Positions 46,973 to 56,360 of a stretch of DNA of 64,000 nt are shown here, in pieces. The notes under the pieces are model-generated. The model saw nothing but the letters and a program-made list of their open reading frames with translations. It was not told where the DNA came from and made no database searches. Source of the stretch: Onthophagus taurus (taxonomy: Eukaryota > Arthropoda > Insecta > Coleoptera > Scarabaeidae); contig NC_091966.1 in assembly GCF_036711975.1 (NCBI RefSeq), positions 41,361,501-41,425,500 of the forward strand, read 5' to 3'. Position 1 is the first letter of the stretch; the number at the start of each line of letters is the position of its first letter. A program made the translations under genes and the position numbers.

Positions 46973-49900
46973 ATGGAAAACGCAAGAATTCCATGTGGCT
47001 TAGTGCTCGAAGGCAACCTTAGCCAAAACTTTAAAAAGTTTAAGCAAAATTTCGAAATTTATATGATGGCAACAGGCAAAGATGGGAAATCAGATGAAGT
47101 GAAAGTTGCTATACTTTTGAATATTATTGGAGAGGAAGCTGTGGAAATATTTAACACATTAAGGTTATCAGATGAAGAAAGGAAAATATACAGGAAAGTT
47201 ATAGATGCCTTTGAGGCTTATACGAGTCCGAGAAAAAACGTGATATATGAGAGATTCAAGTTTTTTAATAGAAAACAAGAAGAGATGGAAACATTCGATC
47301 ATTTTGTTACGGAATTGAAGAAATTATCAATGTCATGCGAATTTGGAGATCAGAAAGATTCTCTGATTAGAGATCGAATTGTTCTAGGTGTATCAAATAA
47401 AAGTTTGCAAGAAAAGTTATTAAGTCGTGAGGACTTGACTCTTGAAAAAGCTGAAATAGAATGTCGAACTGCTGAAATCACGAAATCTCATGTGGAGAAT
47501 ATGAAAAATGTTGAAGTTAATAAAATAATAAAGAAAAATGAGGAACAAAAGAATATTAAAGGAAAATATAGAGAAAGGAAAAATGAAGAAAAAAGTTTCT
47601 TGTGCCGAAGATGTCAAAAGAAGCATGGTCCAAGGGAATGTCCAGCCTATGGGAAAAAATGTAATCAATGTGGATTTCTAAATCATTTTGCAAAATCATG
47701 CAGAGTGAAGAAGATAAAAGAAGTAAATGAAGATGAAAATAGCAGTAATGAAGAAGAATCTCTTAGGATAAGTACAATAAGTATTAAAAAAGACATAAAT
47801 AGTGTTAATGTTTGGTATGAAAAAATATTGTTAAATAATGTAGAAATTAGATTTAAAGTAGATAGTGCAGCGGAGGTAAATATTTTGCCGTTGAAAGTAT
47901 TAAAAAGGTATTTTGTAAATGTTGAAATTAAAAATACAAATATTACATTAGAAGCATTTGGGGGAACTAAAGTTAAACCTATTGGTTACGTTAAGTTTAA
48001 ATGTAAAGTAGGAGAAGGAAAAGAGGAAATTTTGAAATTTATTGTTGTAGATGTCGACTCGTCTCCATTGCTAGGGTGTGAAAGTTCACAAATTTTAGGG
48101 TTTATTAAAAAATTAGATCAAATTACATATAAAAATAGTAAATGTGAAAAAGATAAGTTTGTAAAAGAAAACATAGGAAACTTTAAGGGGTTAGGTAAAT
48201 TTAGAGAAAAGTGTAAATTAGTACTAAAACCAAATTATGAAGCTATTATAAAGTTACCGAGAAGAGTACCATTAGGATTAAGAAATAGATTACAGAAAAA
48301 GTTACAAGAATTAGAGAAATTAACAATAATTAGTAAAGTAGAAAGTCCGGGGGAATGGATAAATAATTTAGTAATTGTTGAAAAACCGAATGGATCAATA
48401 AGATTGTGTTTAGACCCACAAGACTTAAATAAAGAAATTCAAAGAAATTATTATGCTATTCCAACTATAGAGGATATTTGTTCAAAGTTGTCTGGGAAGA
48501 AATATTTTACGGTATTGGATTTAAAGGATGGGTACTACCAGGTTGAATTGGAGGATAAATCTAAGGATTTGACAACCTTTTCGACTAATTTTGGGTGTTA
48601 TAAGTTTAATAGATTGCCTTTTGGAATCATCAGTGCTCCTGAATTTTTCCAAATGTTGGTGGAAAAGAATTTTGGAAATATTCCTAATGTTTGTGTATAT
48701 TTTGACGATATACTAATTGCGACAAAAGACTTACAAACACATGATAAAATTTTAAAATTGGTTATGGAAAGAGCGAAGAAAATAAATATTAAATTTAACC
48801 CTGATAAAATACAATATAAAATAAATAAAGTGAAATATTTAGGACACGTCTTTAGTGAAGAAGGCATAAAACCGGATATAGATAGAGTGAAAGCCATAAA
48901 TAAAATAGCAGCACCAACAAACATAAAAGAATTGCAAAGAATAATGGGAATGTTAAATTACCTAAGACGATTTATAAAGAATTACAGCAACATCATTGAG
49001 CCTTTAAGGGAATTACTAAAAAAGGATACTGAATTTAACTGGTTATCAGTACACGAATCAGCTTTGACAAAATTAAAACAAATATTAACGACAGAGCCAG
49101 TCTTAAAAAATTTCGACCCTGAAAAAGATATAACGATACAATGTGATGCATCAAGTAAAGGATTGGGAAGTGCTTTGTTGCAAGACGGAAAACCAGTGTG
49201 TTATGCGTCGAGATGTTTGACAGAAAATGAAAGTAAATTTTCACAAATTGAGAAAGAAATGCTCGCCGTATGTTTTTCAATTCAAAAATTCCATTACTAT
49301 GTCTATAACAAAAAAATAAAAATCATAAATGATCATAAACCATTGATTGGGATATTTAAGAAGGAAATAACGAAAATTGTGTCACCAAGACTACAAAAAA
49401 TGAGGATTAAATTACTGAAATATCAGTTCAATTTTGAATATACATCTGGAAAGAACTTACATATTGCAGACCTATTATCAAGAAATTATATCAAGGATGA
49501 AGTTGTAGTTGATGATAAGGAACTATTTGATTTAGTACATTCAGTAGAAAAGCATTTAAACATTACAGAAGAAAAGAGAAAAATATTTCAAGAAGAAGTG
49601 AAAAATGATTGTGATCTTAAGAAATTGATTGAATATACAACAAACTGTTGGCCTGTTTATAAAAAGTTACCAAAACAATTAAAATATTATTGGCCACACA
49701 AACACGATATCACATATGAAAATGGTTTACTATTTTTAGAAGACAGATTAATAGTACCAAATGAATGTAAACAAAGCATGTTGGAGTTATTACATAAGAC
49801 ACACATAGGAGTAACAAGAACTATTGCAAAAGCAAAAACAATTATGTATTGGCCTAGAATGAACAGAGATATAGAAAATTATACTTTAAAGTGCAAAATT

Positions 49901-50842
49901 TGTGAAAGATATCTACCAAAAAATGCAAAAGAAAAGTTAATACCACATGAAATACCAAATAGACCATTTAAGAAACTGGGAACAGATATACTGGATTTTG
50001 CAGGAAAACCGTTCCTTGTTGTTATTGATTATTTCTCTAGATGGTTAGAAGTTTTATCATTACCGAACAAAACAGCAGATAGTGTTATAGATAATATGAA
50101 AAGAATATTTTCAACTCATGGAATACCAGATGTTGTAGTTTCTGATAACATGCCATACAATTCATACAAATATAAGAAATTTGCGGAAATGTGGAACTTT
50201 GAAATAAAAACAAGCAGCCCACATTATCCACGTTCAAATGGTTTAGCTGAGAAAGCGGTACATATTGCTAAGAACATGCTAAGAAAAACAAGCGATTTAC
50301 AATACAGTTTACTGGAATATAGGAATACACCAATTATAAATATTGGTTTAACTCCTGCTCAGATTTTGATGTCTAGAAATTTGAAAAGTAAGCTACCGAT
50401 TTTGAATAAACAACTAATGCCTAAACTAAAAAATAATGATATCATTAAAAAACAAATTCAAGACAAAAGGGAAGAAGATAAAAAACAATATGACAAATCA
50501 GCAAAAAATAAATTAGATTTTAAAGAAGGAGATTATATCATAATGAGAAACGAAAAAGAATGGGTACCAGCACAAATAGAAAAGAAATTAGAATATCCAA
50601 GATCATATTTGGTGAAGGATGAGAGTAATAATATATTTAGAAGAAATAGTCAATTTTTGAGAAAATCAATGAATGAACCAGAGATGAAATCAAATTATGA
50701 GATTCAGGATAGTGTCAAAACAAGTGAAATGAACAATCAAGAAAACACGAATATGACTAAAATAGAATCACAAAAAAGAGACAATGTACCAAAACGAGAA
50801 AGACGACTACCAGAAAGATTTAGAGACTTTGAAATGTATTGA
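46973..50842 (+). CDS. Gag-Pol polyprotein of the Ty3/Gypsy element
   Basis: A single uninterrupted 1289-codon frame. In order: Gag-like capsid region (residues about 1-190); cysteine-rich knuckles at about 210-242 including CNQCGFLNHFAKSC (CX2CX4HX4C); aspartic protease with VDSAAEVNILP at about 295; reverse transcriptase with LDLKDGYYQV and YFDDILIA (about 575); RNase H (CDASSKGLGSALL); integrase with an HHCC zinc region (about 938-980) and a DDE core starting GTDILDF (about 1002). Gag and Pol share one frame, so no frameshift is needed. There is no envelope frame. All catalytic signatures are present, so it may be active. Encoded proteins would act in cytoplasmic particles and then the nucleus. 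Confidence 0.95.
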   Translation: MENARIPCGLVLEGNLSQNFKKFKQNFEIYMMATGKDGKSDEVKVAILLNIIGEEAVEIFNTLRLSDEERKIYRKVIDAFEAYTSPRKNVIYERFKFFNRKQEEMETFDHFVTELKKLSMSCEFGDQKDSLIRDRIVLGVSNKSLQEKLLSREDLTLEKAEIECRTAEITKSHVENMKNVEVNKIIKKNEEQKNIKGKYRERKNEEKSFLCRRCQKKHGPRECPAYGKKCNQCGFLNHFAKSCRVKKIKEVNEDENSSNEEESLRISTISIKKDINSVNVWYEKILLNNVEIRFKVDSAAEVNILPLKVLKRYFVNVEIKNTNITLEAFGGTKVKPIGYVKFKCKVGEGKEEILKFIVVDVDSSPLLGCESSQILGFIKKLDQITYKNSKCEKDKFVKENIGNFKGLGKFREKCKLVLKPNYEAIIKLPRRVPLGLRNRLQKKLQELEKLTIISKVESPGEWINNLVIVEKPNGSIRLCLDPQDLNKEIQRNYYAIPTIEDICSKLSGKKYFTVLDLKDGYYQVELEDKSKDLTTFSTNFGCYKFNRLPFGIISAPEFFQMLVEKNFGNIPNVCVYFDDILIATKDLQTHDKILKLVMERAKKINIKFNPDKIQYKINKVKYLGHVFSEEGIKPDIDRVKAINKIAAPTNIKELQRIMGMLNYLRRFIKNYSNIIEPLRELLKKDTEFNWLSVHESALTKLKQILTTEPVLKNFDPEKDITIQCDASSKGLGSALLQDGKPVCYASRCLTENESKFSQIEKEMLAVCFSIQKFHYYVYNKKIKIINDHKPLIGIFKKEITKIVSPRLQKMRIKLLKYQFNFEYTSGKNLHIADLLSRNYIKDEVVVDDKELFDLVHSVEKHLNITEEKRKIFQEEVKNDCDLKKLIEYTTNCWPVYKKLPKQLKYYWPHKHDITYENGLLFLEDRLIVPNECKQSMLELLHKTHIGVTRTIAKAKTIMYWPRMNRDIENYTLKCKICERYLPKNAKEKLIPHEIPNRPFKKLGTDILDFAGKPFLVVIDYFSRWLEVLSLPNKTADSVIDNMKRIFSTHGIPDVVVSDNMPYNSYKYKKFAEMWNFEIKTSSPHYPRSNGLAEKAVHIAKNMLRKTSDLQYSLLEYRNTPIINIGLTPAQILMSRNLKSKLPILNKQLMPKLKNNDIIKKQIQDKREEDKKQYDKSAKNKLDFKEGDYIIMRNEKEWVPAQIEKKLEYPRSYLVKDESNNIFRRNSQFLRKSMNEPEMKSNYEIQDSVKTSEMNNQENTNMTKIESQKRDNVPKRERRLPERFRDFEMY

Positions 50843-50869
50843 GATCGTTAATGAGACTAAAGAGGGGGA

Positions 50870-51031
50870 TGTTGTAGATAGGCAACTGTGTTACCATTTA
50901 AGTTAGTTTAGACATATAAGTATGTAAAGGGAGTTTAGAAAGAGGTTATGAAATAAACGGTTATCGTGACTAGGTGTTTTTTATTTTAAGTGTTACTAAA
51001 TATTAATACTAAATATCAAATATATAAAACA
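50870..51031 (+). repeat. 3' LTR
   Basis: 162 bp, identical to the 5' LTR, directly after the polypurine tract at 50859-50869. Confidence 0.93.
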
Positions 51032-51329
51032 GTTGCCAACCCTACCGATTTATCAGTAGATTTATCGATATAGAAGATAATCTACCGATTTTCAAAATTT
51101 TAACAAAGTATTATGAAACACATCGTACTTAAAATCAATAGAATTGCAACAAAAATTGTACCTTATGGAAATACCTTACTTATATTGCATAAAAGTATAT
51201 ACCAACGATATGGCAATGTCGCTCGAGCAACGTTGCCAGATCGTTGTTATATACAGTACGCGTCATAAGTAAACCCCTTGCCTAATTTGAAAACGGTTCA
51301 AAATATAATATTGCCAAAATAGATATTGA

Positions 51330-54300
51330 CGTATCTAAGAGCAAATGTGCAAGAGAGCAATATTGTTAACAATGAAATTTGCTACAACTTTTATTGTAAA
51401 AGTTTCTTTGTAACACGCTGCGATTCAATTTAATAAATTAAAAAAGCTACAGATTCATCAAATTTTCATGTTTTCGTATTTACCTCGATATTGGCGCATC
51501 TAATAGCAAAAGTGCAAGAGAGCAATATTGTTAACAATAAAATTTGCAACAATTTTTGTTATAAAAGTTTTCTTATAGCATGCTCCGATTCCCAAGTATT
51601 ACCTTTAAGAACTTGAAAGAGCAACAAATTCATCAAATTTTCGTATTTACCTCGATATTGGCGCATCTAATAGCAAAAGTGCAAGAGAGCAATATTGTTA
51701 ACAATAAAATTTGCAACAATTTTTGTTATAAAAGTTTTCTTATAGCATGCTCCGATTCCCAAGTGTTACCTTTAATAACTTGAAAAAGCAAAAAATTCAT
51801 AAAATTTTCATATTTTCGTATCTATCTCGATATTGACGCATCTAATAGCAAAGGTACAAGAGAGCAATATTGTTAACAATAAAATTTGCAACAATTTTTG
51901 TTATAAAAGTTTTCTTATAGCAAGCTCCGATTCCCAAGTGTTACCTTTAATATCTTGAAAGAGCAACTAATTTTCATATTTTCGCAGCTACCTCGATATT
52001 GACGCATCTAATACCAAAAGTGCAAGAGAGCAATATTGTTAACAATAAAATTTGCAACAATTTTTGTTATAAAAGTTTTCTTATAGCATGCTCCGATTCC
52101 CAAGTGTTACCTTTAATAACTTGAAAAAGCAAAAAATTCATAAAATTTTCATATTTTCGTATCTATCTCGATATTGACGCATCTAATAGCAAAGGTACAA
52201 GAGAGCAATATTGTTAACAATAAAATTTGCAACAATTTTTGTTATAAAAGTTTTCTTATAGCAAGCTCCGATTCCCAAGTGTTACCTTTAATATCTTGAA
52301 AGAGCAACTAATTTTCATATTTTCGCAGCTACCTCGATATTGACGCATCTAATACCAAAAGTGCAAGAGAGCAATATTGTTAACAATAAAATTTGCAACA
52401 ATTTTTGTTATAAAAGTTTTCTTATAGCAAGCTCCGATTCTCAAGTGTTACCTTTAATAACTTGAAAGAGCAACAAATTCATCAAATTTTCATTTTTTCG
52501 TATCTATCTCGATATTGACGCATCTAATAGCAAAGGTGCAAGAGAGCAATATTGTTAACAATAAAATTTGCAACAATTTTTGTTATAAAAGTTTTCTTAT
52601 AGCATGCTCCGATTCCCAAGTGTTACCTTTAATAACTTGAAAGTGCAACAAATTCATCAAATTTTCATATTTTCGTATCTATCTTGATATTGACGTATCT
52701 AAGAGCAACAGTGCAAGAGAGCAATATTGTTAACAATAAAATTTGCAACAATTTTTGTTATAAAAGTTTTCTTATAGCATGCTCCGATTCCCAAGTGTTA
52801 CCTTTAATAACTTGAAAGTGCAATAAATTCATCAAATTTTCATATTTTCGTATCTATCTTGATATTGACGTATCTAAGAGCAACAGTGCAAGAGAGCAAT
52901 ATTGTTAACAATAAAATTTGCAACAATTTTTGTTATAAAAGTTTTCTTATAGCAAGCTCCGATTCCCAAGTGTTACCTTTAATATCTTGAAAGAGCAACA
53001 AATTCATCTAATTTTCGTATTTACCTCGATATTGACGTATCTAAGAGCAAAAGTGCAACAGAGCAATATTGTTAACAATAAAATTTGCAACAATTTTTGT
53101 TATAAAAGTTTTCTTATAGCAAGCTCCGATTCCCCAGTGTTACCTTTAATAACTTGAAAGTGCAACAAATTCATCAAATTTTCATATTTTCGTATCGATC
53201 TCGATATTGACGCATCTAATAGCAAAGGTGCAAGAGAGCAATATTGTTAACAATAAAATTTGCAACAATTTTTGTTATAAAAGTTTTCTCATAGCAAGCT
53301 CCGATTCTCAAGTGTTACCTTTAATAACTTGAAAGTGCAACAAATTCATCAAATTTTCATATTTTCGTATCTAACTCGATATTGACGTATCTAAGAGCAA
53401 CAGTGCAAGAGAGCAATATTGTTAACAATAAAATTTGCAACAATTTTTGTTATAAAAGTTTTCTTATAGCAAGCTCCGATTCCCAAGTGTTACCTTTAAT
53501 ATCTTGAAAGAGCAACAAATTCATCTAATTTTCGTATTTACCTCGATATTGACGTATCTAAGAGCAAAAGTGCAAGAGAGCAATATTGTTAACAATAAAA
53601 TTTGCAACAATTTTTGTTATAAAAGTTTTCGTATAGCAAGCTCCGATTCCCAAGTGTTACCTTTAATAATTTGAAAGTGCAACAAATTCATCAAATTTTC
53701 GTATTTATCTCGATATTGACGCATCTAATAGCAAAGGTGCAAGAGAGCAATATTGTTAACAATAAAATTTGCAACAATTTTTGTTATAAAAGTTTTCTCA
53801 TAGCAAGCTCCGATTCTCAAGTGTTACCTTTAATAACTTGAAAGAGCAACAAATTCATAAAATTTTCATATTTTCGTATCTATCTCAATATTGACGTATC
53901 TAAGAGTAAAAGTGCAAGAAAGCACTATTGTTAACAATAAAATTTGCAACAATTTTTGTTATAAAAGTTTTCGTATAGAACGTTCCGATTCCCAAGTGTT
54001 ACCTTTAATATCTTGAAAGAGCAACAAATTTTCATATTTTCGCAGCTACCTCGATATTGACGCATCTAATACCAAAAGTGCAAGATAGCAATATTGTTAA
54101 CAATAAAATTTGCAACAATTTTTGTTATAAAAGTTTTCTTATAGCAAGCTCCGATTCCCAAGTGTTACCTTTAATAACTTGAAAGTGCAACAAATTCATC
54201 AAATTTTCATATTTTCGTATCTATCTCGATATTGACGTATCTAAGAGCAAAAGTGCAAGAGAACAATGTTGTTAACAATAAAATTTGCAACAATTTTCGT

Positions 54301-55950
54301 TATAAAAGTTTTCGTATAGCACGCTCCGATTCCCAAGTGTTACCTTCAATATCTTGAAAGAGCAACAAATTTTCATATTTTCGCAGCTACCTCGATAATG
54401 ACGCATCTAATACGAAAAGTGCAAGAAAGCAATATTGTTAACAATAAAATTTGCAACAATTTTTGTTATAAAAGTTTTCTTATAGCAAGCTCCGATTCCC
54501 AAGTGTTACCTTTAATATCTTGAAAGTGCAACAAATTCATAAAATTTTCATATTTTCGTATCTATCTCGATATTGACGCATCTAATAGCAAAGGTGCAAG
54601 AGAGCAATATTGTTAACAATAAAATTTGCAACAATTTTTGTTATAAAAGTTTTCTTATAGCATGCTCCGATTCCCAAGTGTTACCTTTAATAACTTGAAA
54701 GTGCAACAAATTCATCAAATTTTCATATTTTCGTATCTATCTTGATATTGACGTATCTAAGAGCAACAGTGCAAGAGAGCAATATTGTTAACAATAAAAT
54801 TTGCAACAATTTTTGTTATAAAAGGTTTCTTATAGCAAGCTCCGATTCCCAAGTGTTACCTTTAATATCTTGAAAGAGCAACAAATTCATCTAATTTTCG
54901 TATTTACCTCGATATTGACGTATCTAAGAGCAAAAGTGCAAGAGAGCAATATTGTTAACAATAAAATTTGCAACAATTTTTGTTATAAAAGTTTTCGTAT
55001 AGCAAGCTCCGATTCCCAAGTGTTACCTTTAATAACTTGAAAGTGCAATAAATTCATCAAATTTTCATATTTTCGTATCTATCTCGATATTGACGCATCT
55101 AATAGCAAAGGTGGAAGAGAGCAATATTGTTAACAATAAAATTTGCAACAATTTTTGTTATAAAAGTTTTCTCATAGCAAGCTCCGATTCTCAAGTGTCA
55201 CCTTTAATAACTTGAAAGAGCAACAAATTCATAAAATTTTCATATTTTCGTATCTATCTCAATATTGACGTATCTAAGAGTAAAAGTGCAAGAGAGCACT
55301 ATTGTTAACAATAAAATTTGCAACAATTTTTGTTATAAAAGTTTTCTTATAGCAAGCTCCGATTCCCAAGTGTTACCTTTAATAACTTGAAAGTGCAACA
55401 AATTCATAAAATTTTCATATTTTCGTATCTATCTCGATATTGACGTGTCTAAGAACAAAAGTGCAAGAGAGCAACATTGTTAACAATAAAATTTGCAACA
55501 ATTTTTGTTATAAAAGTTTTCGTATAGCACGCTCCGATTCCCAAGTGTTACCTTTAATATCTTGAAAGAGCAACAAATTTTCATATTTTCGCAGCTACCT
55601 CGATATTGACGCATCTAATACCAAAAGTGCAAGATAGCAATATTGTTAACAATAAAATTTGCAACAATTTTTGTTATAAAAGTTTTCTTATAGCAAGCTC
55701 CGATTCCCAAGTGTTACCTTTAATATCTTGAAAGAGCAACAAATTCATAACATTTTCATATTTTCGCATCTATCTCTTATATTGACGTATCTAATAGCAA
55801 AAGTGCAAGAGAGCAATATTGTTAACAATAAAATTTGCAACAATTTTTGTTATAAAAGTTTTCATATAGCAAGCTCCGATTCCCAAGTGTTACCTTTAAT
55901 AACTTGAAAGCGCAACAAATTCATCAAATTTTCATATTTTCGTATCTATT
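51330..55950. repeat. 166-175 bp satellite array, about 27 copies
   Basis: Each monomer contains AATATTGTTAACAATAAAA with the palindrome TTGTTAACAA, then CTCCGATTCCCAAGTGTTACC. Spacing of GTTAAC is 175 or 166 bp, the 9-bp difference arising where the TTCATC segment is missing. Some neighbouring pairs recur as blocks (51.8-52.2 and 52.2-52.5 kb), showing recent local amplification. Monomers at the left end are the most diverged. Confidence 0.95.
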
Positions 55951-56360
55951 CAAACATTCAACAAGGTAACTTTGTAAGGGTCTTCAGATGCGGAAGATAT
56001 GGGATACCTATATATAAATTCATTTATAAACTTTTACCAAACAACACTTTCTAACTTTGTATTTGAACTTACCGATTTTTTACCATTGATTCTACCGACA
56101 TTTGGTTGGCAACGCTTCGTAGCGACATTATCTGGATTAGAAAAGCCGATTCAACTAATATTTATATATTATTTAGAACAATCAACTTTAATTTAAAACG
56201 ATATGTAATTAAAATATTGTTATAATTTAATAAATAAATATTTTTAAATTAAAATTAATAAACAGGTTTACCAACGTGATTAAAAAGAAAACTGTCAAAT
56301 AAAATTCCTAGGTTATGTTGTTATGAATTTGTGTCCGTTAAAAAATTAAAAGTCGAAATC

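Larger units (their letters stand above)
46748..51031 (+). mobile_element. Young, complete Ty3/Gypsy LTR retrotransposon
   Basis: Two 162-bp LTRs (46748-46909 and 50870-51031) start TG, end CA, and are identical by my reading. They are flanked by the 5-bp target duplication GTTGC (46743-46747, 51032-51036). The primer-binding site begins TGGCGCAGTCA at 46911, the type used by tRNA-Ser-primed insect elements such as 17.6 and 297. A polypurine tract AAAGAGGGGGA precedes the 3' LTR. One long ORF lies between them. Identical LTRs mean a recent insertion. Confidence 0.95.
46741..56117. mobile_element. Satellite-bearing inserted element with 10-bp target duplication
   Basis: Left end GCGTTGC (46741-46747) continues, after removal of the LTR element, as CAACCCTACCG at 51037. 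The right end is CGACATTTGGTTGGCAACGC followed by TT. So the terminal inverted repeat GCGTTGCCAACC is about 12 bp, flanked by CGTAGCGACA on both sides. A 9-10 bp duplication fits Mutator-like elements, but no transposase is present, so the class is open. The interior is almost entirely a 166-175 bp satellite. Confidence 0.65.
46530..56200 (+). pseudogene. Truncated DDX20-like copy B, split by a 9.4-kb insertion
   Basis: 46500-46740 matches the upstream region and first 45 or so codons of the intact gene (56230-56460), but an 11-bp deletion removes the start codon. At 46731-46740 the sequence CGTAGCGACA is repeated at 56118-56127, where the match to DDX20 resumes (TTATCTGGATTAGAAAAG) and soon fails. 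From there to 56200 the sequence resembles the end of copy A. Between the duplicated decamers lies the insertion at 46741-56117. Confidence 0.75.

Noticed and set aside
47420..49280. Minus-strand frames within the LTR element
   Set aside because: Antisense shadows of the intact Gag-Pol frame.
51330..55950. CRISPR-like array
   Set aside because: Whole monomers repeat without unique spacers in a eukaryotic context; it is a satellite.
55999..56196. 65-codon plus-strand frame ending before DDX20
   Set aside because: It crosses the element end, the duplicated decamer and DDX20 copy B debris; no single origin.
56331..56360. GTG at 56331 as the DDX20 start
   Set aside because: Eukaryotic initiation at GTG is unlikely, and a good ATG at 56361 gives the protein start shared with copy B's coding sequence.
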